Shown piece by piece: positions 10,261-21,570 of a DNA stretch of 64,000 nt (the first letter of the stretch is position 1; the number at the start of each line of letters is the position of its first letter). The notes below the pieces were generated by a model. That model had not been told where the DNA came from and did not search any database. It saw only the letters and a list, made by a program, of their open reading frames with translations. This DNA comes from Echinostoma caproni. Its lineage: Eukaryota; Platyhelminthes; Trematoda; Plagiorchiida; Echinostomatidae. The translations under genes and the position numbers were made by a program. The DNA lies in contig UZAN01040021.1 in the NCBI GenBank assembly GCA_900618425.1, forward strand, positions 13,432 to 77,431, in the 5' to 3' direction.

Positions 10261-13060
10261 ATGGCATCAGTTAGAGAAAACTTCTTGAATTGCCTACACA
10301 ATTGATATTCATTTTTAAACTTGTATTCCACATTCCTTTGAACTGAAGATGCTGTTTTTTCACTTTTTTGTGACTGTATGCGACGATAAATGTTCCTGGA
10401 GTGCAAAAAGCTGAGAATCTATCCATTAGGATGAATAAAGCAATTTTTGACAGCTGTGGACAAATAAATACAACCATTATTATACTATCGAGTTATATCC
10501 TCACAAGACACCGTCAGAACAAAGTATGTGCAGAATCAAAGGAAGCTAAGTAGTTAAAAGGGTAAACCGAAAAAACCACAGTCCAATGGTTCATGAGTAC
10601 GATTAATTATCGGTGTTTATCCGTTATGCATGCACAGATAAGCCGTAGTGGGGCATGGCATACACGAAATGTAATATATATTATGTTTGAAACGGCTCCA
10701 AGGGAATATGGATGGTTCCTTATAAAACAATCTAACATAAAGACGGATGCAGACTGGAAAATAATCAAATATATCAAAGGGAATAGTTGTTGAGACTAAG
10801 TTCCAGCTGTGATGCTAACAATCAGTATTTTTAGGGACCCGTAACCAAACACAATAAATCAGAACAGACGAGTGCGCTGATCGGAACCGGATTCGCTACT
10901 TAATGAGCGATCGTGAGAATACATCAATCGAATAAACGATGGCCCTTAACTAGTTGACGGACAAAACGGATTGGAAGGGTATGAGTCAGTGTGTGTTATG
11001 AACAATTGTATAAAGTGATTGGACGAATGCGTACATAGCAGGGGTCAAAGGTTATCAGTGCCAATATGAGACAGATTCACTGATACCAACATGACATCCA
11101 ATTGTATCATGCTCTCCATAGACCAAATGCTTCCTTAGGGCGGTGGGGGAGCAAGGAATACGGCCGAAGTATTCCTCCAATGCTGACAGTTTTCGAGACA
11201 CTGGCTATATTATGTCAACTGAAATGTATCATGCTACTGGTGACCAAGAGGCGCACGTAAGATGCTGTCTATGAAGGCACGAAAAATAAATGATACCAGA
11301 TGTGTCGAGGTTAGATGGTTTGCTAGGGATTGAATATGCAATTAATTAAACGACAGATGTTTCATTAGGTTGTTAATGGTGTTGGTTATTGACTGTGATA
11401 CTGAATGAAACACTTGTGCAATCTCGTTGAGGGGACACAAAATAGTTCAAAAGGCAGAAATTATCAAACAATTCCCCCGTTTCGGCTTTACTCGTGATTC
11501 AAATAAACAAATTGTAATAAATACGAAGGCATGCAAAATGAACTTATACACTGTTAGAAATAATCCCTCTTTGGTACGGGTGTAATTGTGTTCGCTAAAA
11601 GTTGAATATGAACTACAAGAAACATATTTGGAAAATCAAGCACTGATCGACCCCAACGGGATGAGGAGAGAGAGACACATGTTTAGACGCTTGAATGATC
11701 GGGAAAAAGAGCTGAAAGGAATAATGATCATTTATTGGATTGTATGATGATTTAAACAAAAGCCTTATCGTGCATAAGTATTCAAGGGTATATCCGTGGT
11801 TTATTGCGGAATACATATATAAATAGGGAAGTGAATAAACTGGAATAAAGTGGGGGGGGTGTGTGAAATTTCACGTAAGCGTATTGTTATGACATTTTGA
11901 ATCGGATTATTTATTACATTGATTAACCTGGAAGATTTGAAAAACAGGGGCATAATTCACAAGAAAACAATGAAGAAAATAGCACAGTGGTCAATAAAAA
12001 TTCAAACACTATCTTTTCCACCAGGAACTGGATGATACAACAGTATAAAACGTTGAGAACTTCGTACTTCATTATGCCCATTATTGTTCCGTTGAGCATG
12101 TGAATCACAAGGTTGACGACTAATTCATCCCAAATGATTTCACGTAATTGGCCGCAAAAGCACACACTATTGGAATGCAAACTAACTGGCGTTGTTTGCA
12201 CGCTTCGTCGCAATGCTTAGTGAGGGTTTTGATCAATCCAATGACGAGTCACTGAGCGGAGTGGAATAAATATGCCCTTAGAAAGATACGATATCCACAT
12301 GTTTTTGGAGTGAAGAGCGTCATTTGCTGTCATGCGAATGCAATTTTTGACCAGACACACCTAGTCAGTTCCTTAACAAACGGAACACTTCGTACGGAAT
12401 CTGCAATAAAACAGCGTTCGCAATGAAGCAGACTCGCATTGGCGTGCTGTTTTATTTGAGGACTATGAAATGAACCAAGAGTCTGCTAAAGCGCGCGAGA
12501 AGCAACCAATAAACAAACTCATTCTCGATTCCATACAGTTTTGACTGCAATGACAGATCTAACCCAAGCAATCCAGCAACGCATATCGAATCTAAAAACC
12601 CCATTAGATAACAACGGGGATGAATTTGACGTCTGATAGGTAGGAACCATTTCGTCGGTTCACTATATGCGTTCTCTCTTAGTTTATGGAATGGCGGTAC
12701 TTTATTATAAGTATCGCAGCAGCCTAATCTTCCAAATAATATATATCATCAGATCTAAGACATTTCCGCTGATGGACTCTTGTTCGCTTCGCTGAAGGGT
12801 GTCAGTAGCTGTTAATTAATTTGCATGGCAGAGCGCTTGCATGTCTGTTTAAACTCATCCTTCTTTTAATTCATACATTTCCACTCATAATGTACAGATG
12901 ATATAGGATTTGCTATCGCAAACCATAGCAATAAGTTCGTAAAACTCCATCAGTCAACAATAAATCCTATCTCTGAAAGATGAGACCGTGAAATCCTTCA
13001 TGGTGTTGTTGTAAGTACATTGACAAATTAATACATATGCTGAACTTTGGAGGAGTTCAT
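10261..13060. other. No firmly supported gene; one minus-strand candidate frame
   Basis: A minus-strand frame at 11,923-12,213 (96 codons, hydrophobic in its second half, with four Cys near the end) could be an exon: a plausible acceptor lies at about 12,215 (CCTCACTAAG) and a CCAG/GTTAAT donor near its 3' end. No family is recognised and the frame may be chance. The rest holds only short shadow ORFs, plus a GTGGGGGGGGTGTG tract at about 11,850. Confidence 0.35.
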
Positions 13061-13064
13061 TAGC

Positions 13065-13125
13065 CACGGTGAGATTCAAACCCCCGCTTGGACATCCTCT
13101 ACGCTTTTTACAGCAATTTGCCTAT
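13065..13125 (-). mobile_element. tRNA-like SINE fragment
   Basis: The minus strand carries a B-box-like GTTTGAATCTC (reverse complement of 13,071-13,081) preceded by GTCCAAGCGGGG. This is comparable to the GTGTCCATGAGTGG context upstream of the B box in the 9,541 unit. The A box is degenerate. It is probably an old copy of a related SINE. Confidence 0.35.
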
Positions 13126-13562
13126 CATTCTTAGTCAAAACCACGGACTGATCTTAAACGAGGTGGTAATGATTTCTTGTCGGAGCATTGTGGAAACGCG
13201 AGCGGAAATAGATTATTTAAATGCAAGAACGTAATGACATATCCAAATCTATATATACAATATCCTTCTTTGGAAGTCACGAAATCGCACTCAGAAATTG
13301 ATGATTGAAGTTATTTGGATACCTGTTTTCTCATGATCACAAAATAGTTTATCCCATTGGGATAAAATACTTGATTCCATTCCCCTCGTCTGAATAATAT
13401 TCAGCTGTCCAATTCAATGACACCTAAAAGACGAATTTGTTCTTGTCTGAAAAGAGTCACCGGTTACTTTACTGTTTGAAATCCACCGGGTCTTCGTAAA
13501 ATCTGTATTCACCGATCTGTCTGATTTGGGATCTGCGTTTGTTGTGGGTGTGTTTGGTTCAT

Positions 13563-13590
13563 TCACACACACACGCACACACACACACAC
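13563..13590. repeat. (CA)n microsatellite
   Basis: A dinucleotide CA tract of about 28 bases is interrupted once by a G (ACACGCACAC). Confidence 0.9.
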
Positions 13591-14677
13591 TATGGATGTC
13601 TACAAACTTCCCTCCCATTTGTGTAGAATTTCTAATGTTTCTGGATGCGGCGGAACGCAATGAAAACTGAAGAAACAACCAGTGTCTGTTCCGAGCACCC
13701 CATGAATGGAAGCGGTATGCCAACAAAAGGCTGTGATTACTGTCATAAAGTGGATCATTTGATGGTCAACAGTCTGCCCTTCACCCACCACATGCACAAC
13801 AATACCTTGTTTCGGATGGTTTCTTAGTTCTTCAAAGTGCTACGCACACAAGTGCACTCCACCTCCTGCTCATATCTGGTCTCCGAATGACTGTGGGTCT
13901 AGTGTGTCTCTCTCTGTCCAGGCCGCTCCCAGTTTGTTCAGCATGCAGCCGGTTTGTGTTCTAGTGTATCTGATCATAAAAAATCAACCCTGTCATAAAG
14001 TTGACGGCTATTCCTTGCATTCCACCCCGATGTCAATATACTGATAATCCCATAAACCGGAGGGTCGTCGGTGCTTGTCCTGAATAACAAGCCAGTTAAC
14101 ATAGGAACGATGTTTGATTCCCGTCATTCTATTTGATGCACAGCAAGCAAGCATGAAGATTTACCGACTCGAACCATTCGGTGACCAAAGAAGGAACCAG
14201 TGGCGATGATGAAGGACAACCGCCGAGATATTAATTCTAGTAAAATAAAAAGAAAACTTGACTGGGTTTTCAAAGTTGAAAAGGCGGAGTCGTTTCCAAA
14301 ACATTTGTATGAACGTAAACAGGGATTGTCGAGAAGTTCAACCCCGTATCACTTAATAAACCTCTAACGTTTATATTGATTTCTATCACGAATAAGGTAA
14401 GAGGATCGCAATAAGGCAGTGTTTACACACTGTACTTGGTTGCTTACGGACAGCGCTGTTGTTTGACTTCAAACTGGAAAAGATTAAAACACAATCGACA
14501 TTAAAACATATTTTGACGAATACTAGTAGTGTTAAATTTAGGACCAAAAAGCGTGGTATATGTGTAATATTTGTTGACCTTCTTTCTAATCTGCCTCTGT
14601 TGTCCCTTGTTATTTTTCATTCTTTTTTTCTTTTGATTCCCTTTATTGAACTCATAACGATATAACTCTCAGAAAAC

Positions 14678-14696
14678 GGGGTGGGGGTGGGGTGGG
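14678..14696 (+). other. Predicted G-quadruplex motif
   Basis: Four G runs of 4, 5, 4 and 3 bases are separated by single T residues (GGGGTGGGGGTGGGGTGGG). Single-base loops with runs of at least three Gs meet the standard quadruplex pattern and are expected to fold stably. It lies about 35 bases from the tRNA-like segment at 14,733. Confidence 0.65.
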
Positions 14697-14732
14697 AGCG
14701 ACCACCGTGCAAGTCAGAACGGGGGAAGTCAG

Positions 14733-14778
14733 TTGAGATTTGAACACAAATCCCTCTAGGGTGACGCTACCGCATACC
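14733..14778 (-). mobile_element. tRNA-like SINE fragment
   Basis: The minus strand reads GGTATGCGGTAGCG, then about 20 bases later GTTCAAATCTC (reverse complement of 14,735-14,745), a good B box. The A-box equivalent (GGTAGCGTCACC) is imperfect. It is likely a SINE promoter remnant. Confidence 0.35.
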
Positions 14779-14799
14779 TATTCATGTTCTTATTGGAAA

Positions 14800-17700
14800 A
14801 AAAAACAATAAAAGTAATGCCCATACGAACAAGCATTAGAGTTCTTCATCATCAAGAAGATGTATAAAAACACGGAATAACGGACTGTTCTTTTCGATAT
14901 CCAGCTGCAGACTACCAGATTCGATTAGTTTACGTCCTGGATTTAAGTAAACCTGGAAATCCACCCGTAAAATGACTCAGATAACCAATGTGGCCCTGAT
15001 ATATGTTGGAATTTTTTGGATTATCCGATTAACCGGAAAACTTACAATCATTATTCGTAACGCTCAAAGTTCGGCGTTCTATAGTACAGCATAGGCACGT
15101 GAAACACCCAACCGCTCCGAATCAACTGTTTCTCGAAACATGTACAATTTCGGGGCAAACATAAAATCAACCGGAAAAACTGTGCTAGCCAGAGTCGGCC
15201 TCATGTTGTATTGCGTGAAATGATTGTAATTAGTGGGTAGCTTAAATCACGGATAATAGACACATAGCCTGATGCTCCAAAGAACAGTCAACACACGATA
15301 TCTCACAGTAACTGCTGAAACCAAGATGGACAGTGTGGAAGATAACATCAGCCGATTTCCGTTTACCATGCATACCATTGACCTGACCAAAAACCACGAA
15401 CGTGTGAGAGATTCGGAATTGACTAACAGAATACTTGCACAGCTTTTCATGAATGCAGAGAGATTAAAAATGAACATTTGTGTTTTTTTCACGCAGAGTA
15501 GCAATGGGATACTTTTAGGTTTCTGATTGTGCAATTAAATCAATAGCTTTTGGTGTTCTACAATGCTCTGGAATACCTGGTACGCCTGTACGTGTGCCTT
15601 GAAACATGTCACATAGCGTCTTATCGTTAATATTTTTGGAATTCGTAAAGAATCTCTGTACCGGGAAGTGATCAACGAAAGGTCAGTGCTTACCTATGGG
15701 ATAAAATATTTCCCTACGCAGGCAAGCACGTTGGGAGAACTTCAGCGCGAATTTCCAAATTTCCCATCACCGTGCAGGTATCCTCGTTTCTCATAAAACA
15801 TTTCGGAGTTTTACTTTAAGATTAGTGGGTCCCATCTATGGATAGACTTTGTTTACTGTCTCTTCTCAGATGGTCAGTATACAGCAACATCTTGTGCTGG
15901 TAGTGTCCTGGATTTGTTGCATGATTAGCCTAATACGAGAGAAGCAACTATGACAGATTCACAAGAATGTGCAGAAATCCACCGATCTTTTTCAATTTTG
16001 AACCAATCATTTATGAAAGGGACTCAAGGATGCTTCCGTGTATCTAGTTTTTGAAATAGTCAGTGCATTATGCATCACTCGGTGGGTTGGGAAATTATTA
16101 ATTCCACAAATACAATAAATGTTTTCGTACGTGAGAGCAATTTAGGATCTGATTTGATTATATGTTCAATTTTAAAGATGGGAAAGTTAAGTGACGTGTA
16201 AACTAGAAGCCTCTAACTGTTTTGAAAATATTTATCTGGTATCTCCCGAACCCATGTTAACAATATGATGAACAAGTTATGATTTCAATTCATTGCTATC
16301 AGAATAAACAAAGAAATGTGTTTTTTACTGGTTAAAAATGTATCTTTTGCTGAAGATTTTCGGTGCAGACACTAACTACGTCTCTGTGGAGCACAAACAT
16401 AATCAAATCGGTTTGCTCGAATGAAAAATGAAGTCAACTTTGATGATTTAGTAACTGAAATATGTTTACTCCCCCAGTGAATATGATTGCAGTTTGATAA
16501 TTCGATCTTAATTAGGAGAACTAATATTGAGTAAAGCCAATAGTTTTAATAAGAGTGAACCTAAAATGTGATGAGCAGTTTCGAGAAAGTAGTAGCTTTT
16601 ATTCAACAATGCATTCTCCATGTACACCTTGGTTGCTCACCTGTCCCTTTCTTTGTTTTGCTGCATGGTAACTTCATGCTGCTGAGACGTGGCCTCAAAG
16701 TTATCTCCATGTTTCCCTATTTCCGTTATCTATTCCGATAAACAACCACTGTGGCATTCAACCAAAACATCGCAAAACTTGGCGTACCTCTAAAGAATAG
16801 AAATCTTGCTCCTTTATTTCAATTTATTGAGTTGCGTATATCAGTTATGGGAGGCGGTGGAAACCATTCCAAAAAAGAAACTAATTTGTAAGAACTTTCC
16901 AAACTATAAGAGACACCGGGTCTTCACTCTGCCGAAGCATTCCTTTCAGGATATATAACTTTGAAATCGATTTACGAAAAACTAAGCAAACGTTTCAAAC
17001 ATGCCTAAACTAAGATAAGCTGCTTGAACATTCTACGTTGGCTACTTGTATTTTCACTTGATGCTACTTGATGCTATATAACAACCACTCGTAGGTACGT
17101 TGGTCATCCGCCCTTTTGATAGTTTGAATCACAAGAATGCCACAACTTTGATTGATGAAACCCGCTTACCGTTGAATTTCTGAGACTGGTTATGAATAGC
17201 TAGTAAATATCCTCACCACTTTGGATTCGTTGCACTTCTTCGAGTGGTCTCTTCCCGACTATTTTTCGTTTGACGTATTGTGTAGTGAATTGACATTTCC
17301 CCTAAATTGATGCTCAAACGTCAATTTTGTATGCAATTATTCTTCAGGACAGGCAGATTAACACATTTTTGTTAGCCAGATGTAGACGCTTGGTGGATAG
17401 CAGAGCTTCAGTTACCAATAAAACGGCTCTCGGATCAACCGTTTTGCAGGAATTCGTAATTAGCGGGTGATTAATAGCTACAAAAATTGACGATGTAAAA
17501 CATTCAAGGCATAGCGGTTGGAAAAGTTGAGGAACAATGTCCCTAATTTCATTCGAAAATGTTGCCCTGTTGAAAGAGTTTTCGAATTTTTCTCTGCCTC
17601 CTGTGAAAGATAAATTACCGATCCTGCATTTATCACGTCATTTCTGTAAAACTTTCTCTCAAACTTTGCAACTGTGCCGGGCAGACACTTATGACGGGTT

Positions 17701-18884
17701 CGCGCAAAATTTACGAGTTCGATCTTTTCGGGGTGGGAAATGGTTTAGTTTTGCTCCAGTGAACTTAGATCACTGTCCGGAATGAAATGTCTCCCATCCG
17801 ATTTAATAATGGATTACTGTCCAATGGGATTGTTTTTACCTTGGTCCGCGAATGTAATCCGTTTTGTGTTCGGATACGTTTTGCGTTTGTGAATATTGTC
17901 ATTTAGCACTACTCGGTTTCCACAGGCATCAACTGTCACCTGATTTGCTGACTGGAGATAGATTTTAAGCTGCGAGATTTAAAATAGCTGCTTTGATCAT
18001 GTTGGATGAAAGAAGGTTGGTAATAAGTTAAACAGTTTGGAGCAAACCTGGTTTTATCATTTTTCAGCCACTTTGTGAGCTTGTTGGAACTGTTCTAGCA
18101 AATATGCCTTCTATACTAGCGATCAGGGTTTCATATTTATTAAAGATCGATAGACGTGCTCTTTGGATGAACTGTACCAAATGGTGAACCCGGGTATGAT
18201 GCTTTCTGAGCATACTCTTGTCGAGATGTATCAGGGCTCGTGTGTAAGGTCGAAATAGAACGTAAGTTCAGTTTAAAATTACAAAACACGTTCTACCTCA
18301 TTAAAAACTGGGAAAACATAACTTGAAGATGACGTTGGGAGATGTCACAAAGTCAGATTTTATTGGCGATTAAATTGTTAGGCACATTTTGATTACTAAG
18401 TAAAAGGATGCGGATGTCTTCGCAGTTTAACTTTTCATATGAGGTCAATTAGAAACCTGCGCAACCAGTAAATTGAGAACAGAAACGTACTGCCACTACG
18501 CTGCTGACCTCAACTGAATATATGGTTGCAGTTCGAGCAACAACTTCGATTAAAAAAGCGCAGTAATGTCTATTGTAATGTACCCCGACGTCATCAATTA
18601 ACCGGAACAGAAGTACTTGTTCTCAAAACCCGAATTTTTTAAATAAGAAATTGCTAAAATAACCTTTATCAGACTACAATGATCAAGCTGGTTTGTAGTC
18701 CAATGTATTAAAATACATCACTCTCATTATTCTCATATAACAAGTACTCAGGCTGTCAGTTTCAAGCCAACACAACCCCGAAGGCTAGCGCTAAGGTGAG
18801 CGAGGTTCGTTGCCCGCAAAAAGCTCTCAAAGATGGTTTGTGCCATTTCGTGTATATTCAAAATGAGAATCGGTCTGATAAGCT
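14800..18884. other. No firmly supported gene; one plus-strand candidate frame at 17,537
   Basis: The plus frame 17,537-17,785 starts with ATG and runs 82 codons with a fairly protein-like composition (SLPPVKDKLPILHLSRHF in the middle, four Cys overall). It has no homologue I can name. Opposed ORFs at 15,247-15,534 are mirror frames of each other. A short tandem of CTTGATGCTA lies at about 17,060-17,078. The remaining sequence is unremarkable. Confidence 0.35.
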
Positions 18885-19025
18885 GCCCGGTGGCCGAGTG
18901 GGTAGTGTGCTTGCCTTCCACCTGTGAAATCCCGAGTTGAACCCCCAGTTGGATCGTTGAACTCGCACTGCTGATGAGACCCAACCAGGTCGAAACAGCT
19001 GTTCCGTGCTTCCTGGCTTTTCAGC
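18885..19025 (+). mobile_element. tRNA-derived SINE carrying a hammerhead ribozyme (Smalpha-like)
   Basis: The element opens with a tRNA-like head: A box TGGCCGAGTGGG at about 18,891 and a B box GAGTTGAACCCC at about 18,934 (one base short of GAGTTCGAACCCC). This is followed by a body that contains a near-complete hammerhead core at 18,965-19,009. Schistosome Smalpha SINEs combine a polymerase III promoter with a type I hammerhead in the same order. The 3' end is taken near 19,025, because a decayed minus-strand relative at 56,661-56,727 stays alignable through the equivalent of GCTTCCTGGCTTTTCAG. Flanking duplications were not identified. Confidence 0.65.
18965..19009 (+). ncRNA. Hammerhead ribozyme, type I, short stem III
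   Basis: The conserved CTGATGA box is at 18,971-18,977 and GAAA at 18,992-18,995. Between them stem II pairs GACC (18,978-18,981) with GGTC (18,988-18,991) around a six-base loop, including the canonical G10.1-C11.1 pair. Stem III is short: A18,995-C18,996 pairs with G19,001-T19,002 around AGCT. The predicted cleavage triplet is GTT, with cleavage after 19,003. Stem I joins GCACTG (18,965-18,970) to CCGTGC (19,004-19,009) with one T.C mismatch at the second pair. All catalytic core bases are present. The weak stem III and the mismatch suggest reduced or dimer-dependent activity. Confidence 0.65.
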
Positions 19026-21519
19026 TCGCTGCTCATTCAAACCACTAATTCACCATCTAATCAAATCATTCAATTCCTCTTGTATCAAACTAAATCCAAA
19101 ATAATTAAGTCAGTTCGACAGATGATCATCGTTCACTAGCAGAAATCGTCATCGTATTCGACAACATTTGGGGTCTGTTGCCTTTGTTAACGTGGCAGTG
19201 ATGATGAGAATTCGGATCCTCTGTGATCATGTTTGGACATTCCTCCCGGGTTCTATTTCATGCAACTGTCGCGTTGTTTTAGTTCCATTTCTGGACATTT
19301 TTCTAAATTCCGTGAATTGGTCTGATGTTTAACTTCGCTCTGTTGAGAAGTGCGTCAAACAAAACTGAAAAATCTATTCCCTAGAATGAATGAATCAGTT
19401 CAAATGAAATTTGGTTGCACAAAACATGAGTACTCGAGTTCGTGCGTTCACAGCTGAGAGAAAAACGAGCTAAATCGATGGTCATTGCGACTTTATCTCA
19501 CTTGTGTATCCTTGGTGTAGTTACCACGGAATAAGTAAGAACTTAGAAAAACAAAGAGCCCGTTTAGTGAATTAACACGATAATACAATGTGCCTCAGAA
19601 GCCACTATGGTATGGATAAGCAGGGAAGCACGAGCAACTGAGATATTTCACTGTTTACAAAATATACCTGGAAAACGAGGTATCATTATTACTTGTTTTC
19701 ACCAACGTGATTTCCCTCGAACATGGACGTTCTGACGAATTCAGCATCGCAGCGTCACAACGAGCAACAATATGGCTTAAAATGTCACTTAGGCCTCAGT
19801 TTTCTTGTGACATTATCTTCAAGACAGTCGCAGATCGGGATGAAGAGGGACTGGGAAATTGTCCTATTCCCTCTTCTGAATTTGGCGTATGGTAACTTCC
19901 AATACGGTGTTCATCTCGCTTGGTGTGTTTAATAAAACGTAAATTCCGTTTATCTAAAAAATCGATCGTGAATGAATATGTTTTGAGAAAGATCAGTTCT
20001 AGAAGAAGTTTACTGAACGAATTTTCAGGTACACGTCAACAGTAGGGTGAAAAACGTTGAGTTTTCCGGTATTCCGGAGACGTGTATAGCAATGAATAAT
20101 TGCAATTATAACGTGGTAAAGGAGATACTCTGGATCCCCGAGGCAGTGGTTTACAGTCCTTCCAATTGAATCCAGAACCCCATTAATAGACAGCAATAAA
20201 GTCGAAGGATGGAGTTCATTGAACCATGACGTGAAACCAACAAAACCGGTGTTGTCGACTAACTTTGCATCGGTGGTATTTTTCTTGCTTGGTGCTGGTA
20301 ACTGTTAATATACTAGTTGTGGTTAAAGTATTTTTATTCGCTTCGCACTGTATTATTAAATGAAACCAAATGATACATTATTCGGAAGGCGGTAGCTGAA
20401 AGACCACAAAGTCCCTATTATCTGGGCACAATCGGATGGGAAATGCAGTGGGATGAACACGATACTCCACACAATTGGGTTGTGGTTGGTACAAATCCAT
20501 CTGTTCTTCCACCTAATCCGAATGCCCCGGAGCACAAAATGTGTTCAATCAATTTTCACGATTTTCACTAACTACATACAACTGATCAGCAAGACAAATA
20601 TCTTTCAAAAGTGCAACAATGTTAGTGCCATGACTGAGTCACCCCGCGCATGCAGAGTTGAATCGATGTCAGGATTGATCGCTCCACTGTTCTGGTGCAC
20701 AGAGGATCAACTGGGAAAGAGTTCTTTTCTCTATTTCTGTGATATTCTATACTAGATATTCTATGGACAAAGTCGATGATGCATTCAACTTAGAAATAGA
20801 TTGTTTGTTGTTAATTGAGGCTTTAGTTGATTTACCGACCGTAATCATGCAACTATAAACTTGTAAAAACTGAACTACTGTTTAACCTGTCTTGGATTCG
20901 CTTGTGGAGGAGAAGGACGAAGCTCTGGTTTTGTAATCAAACAAAGTTAGATTAGATTGGATGAGAACGAGTTTGTTTGAAATGTTGTTGTTTAGGCGAA
21001 TGATGCTTGGACTACCAGCCGCTTCATACATTATTAACATATAAGCAACCGAATAATAACTGACATAATCATATCTCCTTTTCTCCAAGCAAATTAATTT
21101 AGTGACATTGAATACCTTTTGCCAAATGATCCTAAATGGTCAATCATTGTAAATGAAATATCCTTTCCTCCTCTCTTAAAAGCACGAAGATTCCATATAT
21201 CGCAGCGTTCGGTAGGGATGTACTTTGGTGCGCTGAGATGGAATTCTTTTCCATTGCCTTCACCAGCATTTCATGTAATCCACTGTACCGGTTGCATGTT
21301 GGCTAAGGTTCCATTTCGTTGATTATTGTGCTGGAATACGACCGACTGAAGAATGTAACAAGCCTAAAATAATGTTTCAATTTTATTAATCTGAAAAAGA
21401 AATTGTTGCATTTCTTTGAGTAACTTGAAAAATCAATCATTTTGTTAATTTGTAGGTATAGGGGCTTCGGCCAACTGGGGTCTTTTTGGTGGATGTTAGA
21501 GATAAGAGAAACAGCAAAA
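19026..21519. other. No firmly supported gene
   Basis: Two overlapping plus frames at 19,707-19,932 and a minus frame at 20,882-21,088 are weakly exon-like. The first ends near a possible donor ATG/GTAACT at about 19,890; the second ends at a CAG/GTTAAA. Neither shows a domain. The rest is unremarkable. Confidence 0.35.
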
Positions 21520-21570
21520 GCTGAATTCGAATACCCAACCGGGACTCTGTTATGATAAGCGCATTAAAGA
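21520..21570 (-). mobile_element. tRNA-like fragment
   Basis: The minus strand reads GAGTCCCGGTTGGGTATTCGAATTCAGC, which can be divided into GAGTCCCGGTTGGG and a B-box-like TATTCGAATTC; upstream GCGCTTATCATAAC is similar to the anticodon-side segment of SINE heads. The A box is not convincing. Confidence 0.25.

Noticed and set aside
15247..15534. Opposed 84- and 95-codon ORFs on both strands
   Set aside because: They are mirror frames of each other with no motif and no clear splice sites.
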